This document shows positions 7,564 through 16,748 of a DNA stretch of 64,000 nt, piece after piece (within the stretch, counting starts at the first letter, position 1; the number at the start of each line of letters is the position of its first letter). The stretch is from positions 1-64,000 of the forward strand of contig JAGXHV010000032.1 in NCBI GenBank assembly GCA_024636005.1, read 5' to 3'. The translations under genes and the position numbers were made by a program. The stretch comes from Bacillota bacterium. GTDB taxonomy: Bacteria; Bacillota; Clostridia; Peptostreptococcales; Acidaminobacteraceae. Under the pieces are notes generated by a model, which worked only from the letters and a program-made list of their open reading frames with translations, was not told the origin of the DNA and searched no databases.

Positions 7564-8916
7564 ATGTATTTTAAAAAAATTGAAACTGAAGGACTTGCAC
7601 ATTATTCATACATGATAGGGGATGCAGATGACATTGCAGTAATCGATCCAATGAGGGATGTTGAAGTTTATATGCATGAAGCCAGAAAAGCAGGAATGAG
7701 GATCAAGTATATTTTTGAGACACACAGAAATGAGGACTTTGTCATAGGATCTATGGAGCTGGCTAAAAAAACAGGCGCAACGATATACATTTCTGGCCAT
7801 GAGGACCTGGGTCATGTCTATGGAGAAAAAATCCGAGAAGGATTTAAGCTTTACATAGGGAAGATCAGCATAAAGGCAATTCACACTCCTGGACACACCT
7901 TGGGTCATATGAGCTATGCGGTGTATGAAGAGGGAATCGAGGAAGCGTATATGGTATTCACAGGGGATTGCTTATTTATGGGGGACCTTGGAAGAACTGA
8001 CTTCTATGGAGAGGAGAACCTTGAAAAAATGACAGGACTTCTATATGAGAGTGTTTTCGGAAAGTTGCTCCCGATGGGGGACCATGTGCTTCTGTGTCCT
8101 GCCCATGGTGCGGGATCCGCATGTGGTGACTCCATGGATGAAAGACCTTATTCGTCATTTGGATATGAAAAGGCAACAAATCAGCTACTCAAGGTGAGTT
8201 CCAAGGAAGAATTCATTGAGAAGTTTGCAAGAATGAGAATCAAACCAAGATATTTTGAGCGGATGGAAACCCTCAACGTAAAAGGTGCAGACTTTGTTGG
8301 AAATAGCATTGTACTTAATGCATTGACTGTTGATGAAGTAGCCGAAATGAAAGATGATATTCTTCTGATAGATGCAAGGACAAAAGAGGGTTACATTGGA
8401 GGGCATATTCCTGAATCCATTTATCTGCCCAAAGGGAACCTTACTGCTTTCCTCGGATCCATATACCTCCCCGATAAGAAGATCGCTTTTGTTATTGACA
8501 GAAAAATGGGAGAGATAGAAGAAATCTACTGGCACTGTAAAAGAATAGGGTTTGACAATATGGTCGGGTACTTGCCTGACAGCATTGAAATGTGGCAGAA
8601 AAATGGCCATAACGTAGATCAGCTAGAGACAATATCTGCAAAAGAATACAAGGAAATGCCAAAGGGCGATGATTTTATACTTCTCGACATAAGAGATTAC
8701 AATGAAATGGATGCGAAAGATCCGGATGAGAACAAAGTGAATATACCTCTAAAGAGCCTCTATGAGAGTCTGGATAAGCTAGATAAGAACAAGACTATTT
8801 TCGTTCTTTGTGGCTCCGGTAACAGAGCTACAACCGCTGCTGCATTCCTAAAAGTGAGGGGTTACGATGTAGCTGTCATAACCGGTGGCGCAGAAATGTA
8901 CAGAAATTTTGTATAG
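7564..8916 (+). CDS. MBL-fold hydrolase with two rhodanese domains (persulfide/sulfur metabolism type)
   Basis: The protein has 450 residues. Residues 1-~210 are a metallo-beta-lactamase fold of the ETHE1/glyoxalase II kind: HTPGHTLGH, FTGDCLFMGDLGRTD and PAHGAGSACG are present. The first metal motif is THRNEDF instead of THxHxDH, so two histidines of the usual set are replaced. Two rhodanese domains follow (about 255-345 and 360-450). The first has no cysteine loop and is probably structural. The second has the loop CGSGNRA with Cys416, able to carry a persulfide. ETHE1-type MBL-rhodanese fusions oxidise or transfer sulfane sulfur, and this protein probably acts in the same area in the cytoplasm. 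The altered metal site makes the actual reaction uncertain. An AAGGAG site precedes ATG 7564. Confidence 0.85.
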   Translation: MYFKKIETEGLAHYSYMIGDADDIAVIDPMRDVEVYMHEARKAGMRIKYIFETHRNEDFVIGSMELAKKTGATIYISGHEDLGHVYGEKIREGFKLYIGKISIKAIHTPGHTLGHMSYAVYEEGIEEAYMVFTGDCLFMGDLGRTDFYGEENLEKMTGLLYESVFGKLLPMGDHVLLCPAHGAGSACGDSMDERPYSSFGYEKATNQLLKVSSKEEFIEKFARMRIKPRYFERMETLNVKGADFVGNSIVLNALTVDEVAEMKDDILLIDARTKEGYIGGHIPESIYLPKGNLTAFLGSIYLPDKKIAFVIDRKMGEIEEIYWHCKRIGFDNMVGYLPDSIEMWQKNGHNVDQLETISAKEYKEMPKGDDFILLDIRDYNEMDAKDPDENKVNIPLKSLYESLDKLDKNKTIFVLCGSGNRATTAAAFLKVRGYDVAVITGGAEMYRNFV

Positions 8917-8952
8917 AGACAGTAAAGTGATCTAAAACACGGGAGGATGAAA

Positions 8953-9012
8953 ATGGATTTCTTAATGCTTGAGATCATATATGTTCAAAAGCAGCTTACC
9001 GATTGCTTTTAA
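8953..9012 (+). pseudogene. possible cut-off start of a gene behind the MBL-rhodanese gene
   Basis: GGGAGGATGAAA followed by ATG 8953 looks like a real translation start 36 bases behind the MBL-rhodanese stop. It reads MDFLMLEIIYV, then runs into the antisense C-terminus of the inverted glycosyltransferase and stops after 19 codons. The likely explanation is that a rearrangement bringing in the glycosyltransferase removed the rest of this gene. Confidence 0.35.
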
Positions 9013-9957
9013 ATCTCGTTGTTGAGCAATAAGGTATCCGTTTTCTGTTAAATCTGGAACTATGCCTTCTAATATATTAACTATTTTTTCTTTAAAATCT
9101 TGGATAGTAATGCCTTTATGTACATTTACACCATCTGTCAGCCAGTTTGCATACACAGGAATATCTCTGACCAAAACAGGGATCTTAGAAGCAAGAGCCT
9201 CAAGTAATACAATGCCCTCTGTTTCCTCAAGTGTCAGGAAAAGGAACAAATCACTCCCTAGATATGCATCTCTCAGATCATTTCCGTTTACATAGCCAGG
9301 AAAATGAAGATTCGGTAGTGGATTTTCGATTACTTCCCTTACTGAATTTGGGACAAGATTTAAGTTTGTATATCCAAACCAGAAAAACTGATATTCTGGC
9401 ATTTGTTCTGCTATCCTTACAAAGTCCAAAATCCCTTTTCTTTCAATATAGTGTCCGACTGAAATGATTACTTTTTCTTGTTCCTTCAAATCGTATTGAT
9501 CACGGAATCTCTTGCGTGCATCAAAATTCCGTGCAAAATAATCAGTATCTACGCCATTGGAAAGACTGAAGATAGGTCTGTTTAATCTATAACTCTCTAA
9601 TAATACTTTTGAATACTCCGTAGGAGTAATAATAATATCAGCACTATTATAGCAATAAATTATCCATTTTTTAAAAAATGGTGCAAACAAATTTGAACCC
9701 CGAAAAGAATTTCTAAAATCTTCCATGGTAGAATGTGCGTAGTAAATGACCATTTTTCCTTTCTTTTTTGCCAATGTGCTCATGATTCGGGAATCCGGGA
9801 AAATAGTATTAAGGTGTACAATATCAAAATCATCTCTGAAATCCGTAGTATATGGAATGTTGAGTAGTTTTAATGTTTTTTCCTGATGGCGCACTGCTTG
9901 CCCGACACCGCTTTTATTCACTATCTTTAAAGATCCGGAATACAATAAAACTTTCAT
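8962..9957 (-). CDS. GT4-type glycosyltransferase family 1
   Basis: The 331-residue GT-B protein carries a C-terminal Glycos_transf_1 domain: VIISVGHYIERKG, FWFGYTNLN, HFPGYVNGNDLRDAYLGSDLFLF and the sugar-nucleotide motif EETEGIVLLEALASKIPVL, in which the EX7E pair is visible. The N-terminal half (1-160) contains GVGQAVRHQEKTL, typical of the acceptor domain of lipid-linked or cell-surface glycosyltransferases. It is shorter than most family members (360-400). The start ATG overlaps the stop of a 13-codon leader ORF (see findings). It stands alone and inverted between two forward genes, which suggests later insertion. The probable role is glycosylation of a lipid or surface glycan; acceptor and donor are unknown. 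Confidence 0.85.
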   Translation of the reverse strand: MKVLLYSGSLKIVNKSGVGQAVRHQEKTLKLLNIPYTTDFRDDFDIVHLNTIFPDSRIMSTLAKKKGKMVIYYAHSTMEDFRNSFRGSNLFAPFFKKWIIYCYNSADIIITPTEYSKVLLESYRLNRPIFSLSNGVDTDYFARNFDARKRFRDQYDLKEQEKVIISVGHYIERKGILDFVRIAEQMPEYQFFWFGYTNLNLVPNSVREVIENPLPNLHFPGYVNGNDLRDAYLGSDLFLFLTLEETEGIVLLEALASKIPVLVRDIPVYANWLTDGVNVHKGITIQDFKEKIVNILEGIVPDLTENGYLIAQQRDLKAIGKLLLNIYDLKH

Positions 9958-10166
9958 TTAACATGCCATGCAAAATAAACACATTTAAATCTCATTATGC
10001 ATTTCCTCCTTTAAATTCGTTTGTTCTAAAACTATATACCAATAATCAGAGAGAATCAATCTGAAAGTTTCTAATTTTAGGAAGAGGAGTTGTTATCTTG
10101 ATTAATTATATGAACACTTCTTCCAAGGAGAACATTGTGATAAACTACTTGCAGGAGGATAAAACG

Positions 10167-10808
10167 ATGGAATATGAAGAAGAAAAGGGATTTCATCCCA
10201 TATACATATTAGCGGCGTTATATACTGTGTCAGTATATTTGTTTCCAGTCATATTTTTCAAGGTTAATGGTAATATTAATGATGAATATGGTCTATACAC
10301 ATGGCCATTATTGATCCCTCTTGTTTTTGGTTTAATCAACTTGGCTGTCGTTATCCTTGGGAAAAATTCTATCGGTAGAACTCGATTGCTAAATTGTGCA
10401 ATACTGATCAAATATACCCTGATTCCATTTTACATAATTGGTGGAATTTGTGTTGCTGTTGCCCTGTTGTTAATGTTTACACCAATAGTAATTATGGTAT
10501 TTGTAGGTCCAACAATAGCAGTGTTTTTTTCAGTGCTGGGTTGGCTTGCTATGGTTGGAACAGCACCTTATTCGGTGGCTTATATTGCTGAATCCAATAA
10601 ACAGGGAATCCATGGCAAGAACATATCCGTTATAGCTGGAGTATTTCAATTTATCTTTATGATAGATGTAATTTCATTAATGCTTTTGACCCTAAAAGAG
10701 AAAAAATGTGTAAAAATAACTGTAGCTTTGTTAATTGTGTTAAGTCTTGCTGTTTTGATATCGGGGATTTGGTTAACTGCATCTATTGTTGGAGTTTTAA
10801 TAAGTTGA
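10167..10808 (+). CDS. integral membrane protein of unknown function
   Basis: The start is taken at ATG 10167 because GCAGGAGG lies seven bases before it; the frame is open from 10098 but without a site. The 213-residue protein has a short acidic N-terminus (MEYEEEKG) and about six hydrophobic segments, near residues 8-28, 47-66, 78-105, 107-130, 140-165 and 180-205. No catalytic motif is visible and no family is recognised. It precedes the FHA-FtsW-PBP genes by 39 bases on the same strand and may be cotranscribed with them, so a role in the cell envelope is possible but only from context. Confidence 0.7.
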   Translation: MEYEEEKGFHPIYILAALYTVSVYLFPVIFFKVNGNINDEYGLYTWPLLIPLVFGLINLAVVILGKNSIGRTRLLNCAILIKYTLIPFYIIGGICVAVALLLMFTPIVIMVFVGPTIAVFFSVLGWLAMVGTAPYSVAYIAESNKQGIHGKNISVIAGVFQFIFMIDVISLMLLTLKEKKCVKITVALLIVLSLAVLISGIWLTASIVGVLIS

Positions 10809-10847
10809 AAAACACAATTAATGATAAATTTAAATAGAGGTGATTCC

Positions 10848-11303
10848 ATGTATGAAATAATTGCTATGGTTACCAAATATGTATTAATTTTCTTGATATA
10901 TTTGTTTATTATGAGAATCGCAAGACTAATTTATTTGGATATTAAAACGATGACAGTGTGGGAAGATTCCAAAGTCATAAATCCACATTTAAAACTGATG
11001 TCATCCATCGAGCAACCTGGTGTGAACACGATCACTGAAATTTACCCACTAAAAAATCTGATTACTAGAGTGGGGCGTTCACTGGAATGTGAAATAGTGA
11101 TTTCAGATCCTCACATCTCATCTCTGCATCTACAAATTGAAAAAACGCACCAAGAGTTTATAATCTCTGATTTAGGAAGTATCAATGGAACTTATATCAA
11201 TGATGTAAAACTTTTGAATCCTGTCCTATTAAAAGATGGCGATGAAATATTGCTAGGGATCACAAAATTTGTATTTTCTGAAGGCGGGAAACTGCATGGA
11301 TAA
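10848..11303 (+). CDS. membrane-anchored FHA-domain protein
   Basis: The protein has 151 residues from ATG 10848, preceded by AGAGGTG. The N-terminal helix (about 3-25) anchors it. The forkhead-associated domain covers about residues 60-145, with TRVGRSLECEIVISD, HISSLHLQIE and SDLGSINGTYIND, i.e. the conserved GR, SxxH and NG positions of phosphothreonine recognition. It overlaps the FtsW/RodA gene by eight bases. In actinobacteria and Clostridia an FHA protein next to a SEDS glycosyltransferase and a PBP links Ser/Thr kinase signalling to peptidoglycan synthesis; the same is inferred here. No kinase gene is in the window. Confidence 0.9.
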   Translation: MYEIIAMVTKYVLIFLIYLFIMRIARLIYLDIKTMTVWEDSKVINPHLKLMSSIEQPGVNTITEIYPLKNLITRVGRSLECEIVISDPHISSLHLQIEKTHQEFIISDLGSINGTYINDVKLLNPVLLKDGDEILLGITKFVFSEGGKLHG

Positions 11304-12582
11304 ATTTGTGAATCAAAAATCAAAAAAATCAAAGCCAATTGCTCCGATCCATTTGGTGGCTCTTATAGATCTTATCATATTTGCGCTACTCTCTATTAGA
11401 AGTGGCATTTTTGTACCGTTCATTTTGGCACTTGGAGCCACTAAGGCGGTGCTAACATATTTGACCACAATTATTCTTAGAAAATTTAGAATGGGCGATA
11501 CTTATATATCGCTTATTGTTGCTATGATTTTGAGTATTGGTCTTTCGATGCAACTTAGGTTATCTACAGAGATTGGTGTTAAACAATTCATATGGTTTCT
11601 AATTGGAATGTCCATATATATAGTGACATCTTCTATATACCACCTAGTGTATAAACACATTAGATCCATATGGTTTTTTTATGCTTTGATGATCTTTCTC
11701 TTTATTCTCACTCAAATTATTGGTACTAGTATAAACGGCGCAAAAAATTGGATTATACTGGGGAACTTTTCATTTCAGCCTTCTGAATTCATAAAAATCC
11801 TATTCGTATTTTTCATGGCTTCATTTGTATCAAATCCGGAGGCACTACGTTTAAAAATAGTTGATAAAATGTCACCGCCAAAATGGACTCTAATGGCCAT
11901 GGTTTTTATTGTGCTCGGTTTTTTTGTGCTCCAAAGAGAGTTTGGAACAGCACTTCTTATATTTATGGTCTATTTATCTATGCTTTATGTGTTTGAAAAA
12001 GCAATTATTTTTGTTGGGATCAATGCAATCGGTGCAGGCTTAGCGGCATTTGCAGCGATACAAATAATGCCACATTTACAAGTCAGAATGGATAGCTGGC
12101 TAAATCCATTTGCTGATATTGCGGGAAAAGGGTATCAAATAACGCAATCTCTCTTCGCAATAGGAAGTGGCAGTTTTTTTGGAACAGGTCTTGGACTGGG
12201 TTACCCTCATTTCATTCCAAATGTTGAAACAGACTTTATTTTCTCAGCCATTTGTGAAGAAATGGGCATATTTGGAGGTATTGCAATTATTGTCTTATTT
12301 ATGTTGCTCGTATACCGTGGTATTAAAATTTGTCTACGTCTTCGAGATCCATTTACAAAGTCACTTGCATTCGGCCTGACTATAACGATAGGGTTTCAAA
12401 CATTTTTAATCATCGGTGGTGTAACGAGATTAATCCCACTTACGGGTATAACGTTACCTTTTGTGAGTTACGGCGGTTCTTCTCTAGTCTCCAGTTTCTT
12501 AATAATTGGTCTCCTACAAGCACTTTCAGGATCTATTTTAAGAGAGGAGGTCTTTACTGTTGAAAAAAACGACAACGAATAG
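11296..12582 (+). CDS. SEDS-family peptidoglycan glycosyltransferase (FtsW/RodA/SpoVE)
   Basis: The protein has 428 residues with about ten membrane helices. Family signatures are GAKNWIILGNFSFQPSEF (the conserved GA..W....  QPSE region), an LQREFGTALL segment, ITQSLFAIGSGSFFGTGLGLG and GITLPFVSYGGSS at the end. SEDS proteins polymerise glycan from lipid II together with a class B PBP, which is encoded by the next gene (23-base overlap). The N-terminus overlaps the FHA gene by eight bases, so the three genes are translationally coupled. The set FHA-SEDS-PBP is organised like mycobacterial fhaB-rodA-pbpA. RodA versus FtsW identity is not decided; the neighbour order suggests a RodA-like accessory pair. 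Confidence 0.93.
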   Translation: MDKFVNQKSKKSKPIAPIHLVALIDLIIFALLSIRSGIFVPFILALGATKAVLTYLTTIILRKFRMGDTYISLIVAMILSIGLSMQLRLSTEIGVKQFIWFLIGMSIYIVTSSIYHLVYKHIRSIWFFYALMIFLFILTQIIGTSINGAKNWIILGNFSFQPSEFIKILFVFFMASFVSNPEALRLKIVDKMSPPKWTLMAMVFIVLGFFVLQREFGTALLIFMVYLSMLYVFEKAIIFVGINAIGAGLAAFAAIQIMPHLQVRMDSWLNPFADIAGKGYQITQSLFAIGSGSFFGTGLGLGYPHFIPNVETDFIFSAICEEMGIFGGIAIIVLFMLLVYRGIKICLRLRDPFTKSLAFGLTITIGFQTFLIIGGVTRLIPLTGITLPFVSYGGSSLVSSFLIIGLLQALSGSILREEVFTVEKNDNE

Positions 12583-13996
12583 CAGGATTCTCCAAATTTT
12601 TATAGTGATCAACATACTGTTTTTAAGTTTGATAGTCTATATGAGTTATTTTGAATTATATGGAAAAGAGCCAATAATGGCAAATAGCTACAATAGACGT
12701 CTTAAGGCGAATGAAGATGGCATTATTAGAGGACAAATTTTTGATAGAAACGGTGAGGTTTTAGCTGAAACGAAAATAGTTGACGGGATCTCAAACCGAA
12801 GTTATCCATATAAGCGGCTTTATGCGCATATAATTGGATATAATTCAAATATATATGGAAAAACACTTCTAGAGGCCCAGTTTAATGATACTTTACTTGG
12901 AATAAACGCACTAGGTCTTATTGGGAATGCGATGAGCCTTGTGAAAGGAGAAGATAAGACAGGGAATAATCTTATTTTGACCATTGATCATTCTCTACAA
13001 TCCAAAGCGAGAGAACTTATAGGAGATAACCGTGGAGCTATAGTTGCTTTAAATCCCAAAACAGGTGAGATTCTAGCTATGGTAAGCACACCCGATTACA
13101 ATCCAAATGAGAGTTCCTTAAGAGAAAACTGGGCAGATATATCAACGGGTGAGAATAGCCCACTTCTACCAAGAGCAGTACTCGGTTTATATCCTCCAGG
13201 GTCAACTTTTAAAGTTGTAACAGCTGTTTCTGCAATTGAAGAAGGCCTAATTGACTTTATCGCTGAAGATACGGGTAGCGTCGTGATCGATGGTAAAACT
13301 TTTTCAAATGCAGGCAATAAAGCTTATGGCGAACTCAATATGACTTCCGCAATGGCCTATTCAAGCAATGTCTATTTTTCAAAATTATCAGAGGTACTAG
13401 ACTCAAAGGCCCTATTAAATACTGCCGAAAAAGCAGGATTGAATAAAAGTCTCAGCTTTGATCTACCAACGAAAAAAAGTAGTATTAACCGTGACATTAA
13501 TAGTAAAACTGAATTTGCGGCAACTGTCATTGGACAAGGGAAACTTCTTGTTACACCTCTTCAGATGGCACTCATATGTGCTGGTATTGCAAATGATGGT
13601 GTAATAATGAAACCCTATTTAGTAAAAAAAATATCTGATAAATATGACACGATTCTGACAACTACCCTATCAAAAAAGAGTGGTGTTTTAACAGATTCTG
13701 AGACAGCTGAGCTTGTAAAAGAAATGATGATTGAAGTCGTTAAAAATGGAACCGGTAAAAAAGCCTCCATTTCAGAAGTGGTCGTTGCCGGAAAAACTGG
13801 GACTGCTCAAAATGAAAAATCAAGTCAAGGTCAGGGAAATGATCACGCATGGTTTATCGGCTTTGCTCCAGCTTCAGACCCTGAAATTGCAATTGCTGTC
13901 ATCATTGAAAATCACGAAAAAGATGGCGGTCAATTAGCTGCGCCGATAGCTGGAAAAATAATGTCTGAATGGATCAATAAAAGCAAGAAACAATAA
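12560..13996 (+). CDS. class B penicillin-binding protein (transpeptidase)
   Basis: The protein has 478 residues and starts at TTG 12560 after GAGGAGG, inside the end of the SEDS gene. The order is: one N-terminal membrane helix (8-28), a short dimerisation region with RRLKANEDGIIRGQIFDRNG, and the transpeptidase domain (about 150-475). Catalytic motifs are complete: STFK with Ser215/Lys218, SSN at 268-270 and KTGT at 412-415. It is short for the class and lacks PASTA domains, like PbpA-type enzymes. It cross-links stem peptides outside the membrane and works with the SEDS polymerase upstream. Confidence 0.93.
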   Translation: MKKTTTNSRILQIFIVINILFLSLIVYMSYFELYGKEPIMANSYNRRLKANEDGIIRGQIFDRNGEVLAETKIVDGISNRSYPYKRLYAHIIGYNSNIYGKTLLEAQFNDTLLGINALGLIGNAMSLVKGEDKTGNNLILTIDHSLQSKARELIGDNRGAIVALNPKTGEILAMVSTPDYNPNESSLRENWADISTGENSPLLPRAVLGLYPPGSTFKVVTAVSAIEEGLIDFIAEDTGSVVIDGKTFSNAGNKAYGELNMTSAMAYSSNVYFSKLSEVLDSKALLNTAEKAGLNKSLSFDLPTKKSSINRDINSKTEFAATVIGQGKLLVTPLQMALICAGIANDGVIMKPYLVKKISDKYDTILTTTLSKKSGVLTDSETAELVKEMMIEVVKNGTGKKASISEVVVAGKTGTAQNEKSSQGQGNDHAWFIGFAPASDPEIAIAVIIENHEKDGGQLAAPIAGKIMSEWINKSKKQ

Positions 13997-14034
13997 ACAC
14001 ATAGTAGGGCTTGAAAAGCCAAGAGGAGGCCATT

Positions 14035-15066
14035 ATGCTTTATTTCATGAACGATTACTCAGAGGGTGCACACGAGAAAGTACTGAATGCACTGATCAAA
14101 ACAAATATGGAACAACATGTGGGTTATAGTTTAGATGATATAACGAATGAAGCGACTACGCTAATAAAGAAGAGAATCAATAAACCGGATGCGGATGTAC
14201 ATTTGTTGATAACTGGCACACAGACAAATACAATAGCGATCGCTCATTTTTTACGACCATATGAAGCTGTAATCGCAACTGATCTTGGTCATATCTCGGT
14301 GCATGAAACCGGTGCAATCGAAGCAACGGGTCATAAAATAATCGAAATGGAATCGAAGGATGGTATACTCACTGCAGAAATGATTGATGCCGCAATTTTA
14401 AAGCATGCAGACGAGCATTGGGTATTGCCAAAATTGGTTTATATTTCAAATGCTACTGAAACTGGGACCATTTACACGAAATCGATGCTGGAAGAGATAA
14501 GAAAGGTATGTGACAAACACGGACTGTATCTTTATTTAGATGGTGCAAGACTTGCCAATGCACTTATGTGTTCGGATAACGATATGACGATCGAAGATGT
14601 AGCTTCTCTGACGGATGCTTTCTCGATTGGCGGTACAAAAAACGGCATTCTTTTTGGAGAAGCTCTAGTTGTCACTAACAACCGATTAAAAGAACACATG
14701 AGATATTCAATTAAGCAAAGAGGTGCTCTTCTTGCAAAAGGCAGATTGCTTGGGGTTCAGTTTAAAGCGTTGTTTGAAGATGATCTGTATTTTGAAATCG
14801 CAAAACACACCAATGAAATGGCAACTATTTTGAAAAACGGCATTTTAGAACTTGGTTATGAACTTGTGACCAATCCGTCAATAAACTTGATTTTCACGAT
14901 ACTTCCAAATAGTGTTCATAACAAACTTTCGAAACACTGTTATTATGAAGCGGAACATCCTTATGATGAAAATAATATGGAAGCTAGATTTGTTACTTCT
15001 TGGGCGACTCCAAAAGAAGATGTTTTGGAACTGCTTAGACTTTTGAAAGAGTTCAAGGCTAATTAA
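14035..15066 (+). CDS. ltaE: low-specificity L-threonine aldolase
   Basis: The protein has 343 residues from ATG 14035, five bases after AAGAGGAGG; an in-frame TTG at 14011 lies before this site and is unlikely. It belongs to the beta-eliminating lyase / threonine aldolase PLP fold: TGTQTNTIAIAHFL near 65, HISVHETGAIEATGHK near 90, and LYLDGARLANAL with the PLP-binding Asp. SIGGTKNGILFGEALVV follows, whose Lys forms the Schiff base. The reaction is L-threonine (and allo-threonine) to glycine and acetaldehyde in the cytoplasm. It stands behind the cell-wall operon with a 38-base gap and ends at a strong bidirectional terminator. Relaxed stereospecificity is typical for the family but cannot be read here. 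Confidence 0.88.
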   Translation: MLYFMNDYSEGAHEKVLNALIKTNMEQHVGYSLDDITNEATTLIKKRINKPDADVHLLITGTQTNTIAIAHFLRPYEAVIATDLGHISVHETGAIEATGHKIIEMESKDGILTAEMIDAAILKHADEHWVLPKLVYISNATETGTIYTKSMLEEIRKVCDKHGLYLYLDGARLANALMCSDNDMTIEDVASLTDAFSIGGTKNGILFGEALVVTNNRLKEHMRYSIKQRGALLAKGRLLGVQFKALFEDDLYFEIAKHTNEMATILKNGILELGYELVTNPSINLIFTILPNSVHNKLSKHCYYEAEHPYDENNMEARFVTSWATPKEDVLELLRLLKEFKAN

Positions 15067-15107
15067 AAAAAATGATATGAGAGCAAATGCTTTCATATCA
15101 TTTTTTT
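15065..15107. terminator. bidirectional terminator between convergent genes
   Basis: The A-tract plus TGATATGA (15066-15080) pairs with TCATATCA plus T-tract (15093-15107). The A-run and T-run make it work on both strands, serving ltaE and the SLH-M23 gene. Confidence 0.85.
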
Positions 15108-15119
15108 GGTTCAACAGTA

Positions 15120-16589
15120 TCATTTCATAAGTTCCAAATAATTATTTTTGGTGATGCTTTGACCATAGATCATGTAACCCGGTTCAATATTGAATCGGTA
15201 ATAAGACATCGTGAAATGAAGATGTGGACCAGTGGAGAAACCTGTTGATCCAACTTCTGCAATCAATTGTCCACGTTCTACCATTTCGCCTTCAGTAACG
15301 TGTAATTTGTCTAGATGAAAATAAACACTGAATAGTCCTTCTCCGTGATCTACAACAATGCTGTTGCCAGTCAAGACAAGTGGCATTGAAAGCATGACTT
15401 TTCCCGCGTTGGTTGAAAGCACTTCTGTATTTCTCGGTGTTGCGATATCGATACCAGCATGTCTGTAATTGGTAAGTGAACCGTTGACATATCGTGACTC
15501 ACCAAATTCAGTGGTAAGTCTGCCTTTAGTCGGTAATAGAAAAGGCTCTGTGTAATACTTTACTGGGGAAGAGACATCACGTGAAGGGTAGAAATACTTA
15601 TAATACTCGGTATAGGCGTCATCTGTTCTCGTACTGGATTCAACACTTGTATCGACTGTTAGATTTTGTACTCTGAATTTTCTTTGAACGACTTCAATTT
15701 CTCTTGTTGATGTAGCACCGGTTTCATTATTTGTGAATTTAAGGCTATAAACACCTGGTGAAGTGCTGTAGTTGGTTGGAATATATCCTTCCATAACACC
15801 ACCTGCATCATACCACTTGAAATCTGGATATAAGTCTTGATCAAGTGATATTTCGAAGGCATGATATACTGTGATCTTTAATAAATCACCCTGAGTGAGT
15901 GTTGTTTTTGAAAGTATGATATTCTCGGAAAGACTCGCATTTGTTATAATGCCCATTTTTGTAAGCAGTTTGTAGGATATTATGGCAGCCTCTGCCCTTG
16001 TGGCAGAACGTTTTGGAGCAAATGTTCCATCTGGATAACCTGATATGAAATCCAGTGCGACTGCAGCCATTGCTTTTTCAAAATAACCCGCTGTTACTGC
16101 ACTAAAATCACTCAGTCTTGAACTTGCTTCATTCAGAACAGAAGGATCAACAAAACCTCCCGATTTCAGGTATGCGTTCACAACAATACTTGCCATTTCT
16201 TCTCGGGAGATGCTTTTGTCAAATGCCTGAACGTCCATATTCCCGTATTCATTTGAAACGATAAGACCACTGCTGAGTGCAGTTTCGATATAGGGTTGTC
16301 CCCAGTACTCATCTTCTGATCGACTTCTTAGATCAAGCCCTTGTGAATTGACAATAATAGCAATAAACTCAATTCTTTTGATAGTGCTATTAGGTTTGAA
16401 AGAACCGTCCGGATAACCAGAAACAGCATTGTAAGTTGCAACCTTTTCTATATAAGATTTTGCCCAGTGGTTCTCGATATCACTAAAATTTGTAGCAAAA
16501 GAAGGTGCTGAGACGGTTGCTGTGGAAACAACAATTACCACAATTGCCAGAATTAAATTGAATATTCGTTTTCTATATTTATATGCCAT
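15120..16589 (-). CDS. SLH-domain surface protein with M23 peptidase (LytM) domain
   Basis: The 489-residue secreted protein has a signal peptide (1-~32). Three S-layer homology domains follow, at about 33-85 (HWAKSYIEKV, GYPDGSFKPN), 90-145 and 155-210 (GYPDGTFAPKRSATRAEAA), then a beta-rich linker (230-330). The M23/LytM domain spans about 360-475 with HAGIDIATP (zinc His and Asp), VVDHGEGLFSVYFHLD and GPHLHFTM (zinc HxH). All expected zinc ligands are present, so it should be an active glycyl- or D-alanyl-type endopeptidase. The SLH repeats fix it to secondary wall polymer. The likely role is wall remodelling or daughter-cell separation. It is monocistronic and convergent with ltaE. Confidence 0.92.
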   Translation of the reverse strand: MAYKYRKRIFNLILAIVVIVVSTATVSAPSFATNFSDIENHWAKSYIEKVATYNAVSGYPDGSFKPNSTIKRIEFIAIIVNSQGLDLRSRSEDEYWGQPYIETALSSGLIVSNEYGNMDVQAFDKSISREEMASIVVNAYLKSGGFVDPSVLNEASSRLSDFSAVTAGYFEKAMAAVALDFISGYPDGTFAPKRSATRAEAAIISYKLLTKMGIITNASLSENIILSKTTLTQGDLLKITVYHAFEISLDQDLYPDFKWYDAGGVMEGYIPTNYSTSPGVYSLKFTNNETGATSTREIEVVQRKFRVQNLTVDTSVESSTRTDDAYTEYYKYFYPSRDVSSPVKYYTEPFLLPTKGRLTTEFGESRYVNGSLTNYRHAGIDIATPRNTEVLSTNAGKVMLSMPLVLTGNSIVVDHGEGLFSVYFHLDKLHVTEGEMVERGQLIAEVGSTGFSTGPHLHFTMSYYRFNIEPGYMIYGQSITKNNYLELMK

Positions 16590-16748
16590 TTGCCCAACTC
16601 CTCTTCAAATAGATTCACACTAGACTTTTAGTCGTGGATTATTGTCATTATATCCTATCTGTATTACAGTTGTATTACATTATATAATGAGATAATGCAA
16701 TTGACTAGACGCTACTCATGTAAAGAAAGTTCTATTTTAAAGAAGTTA

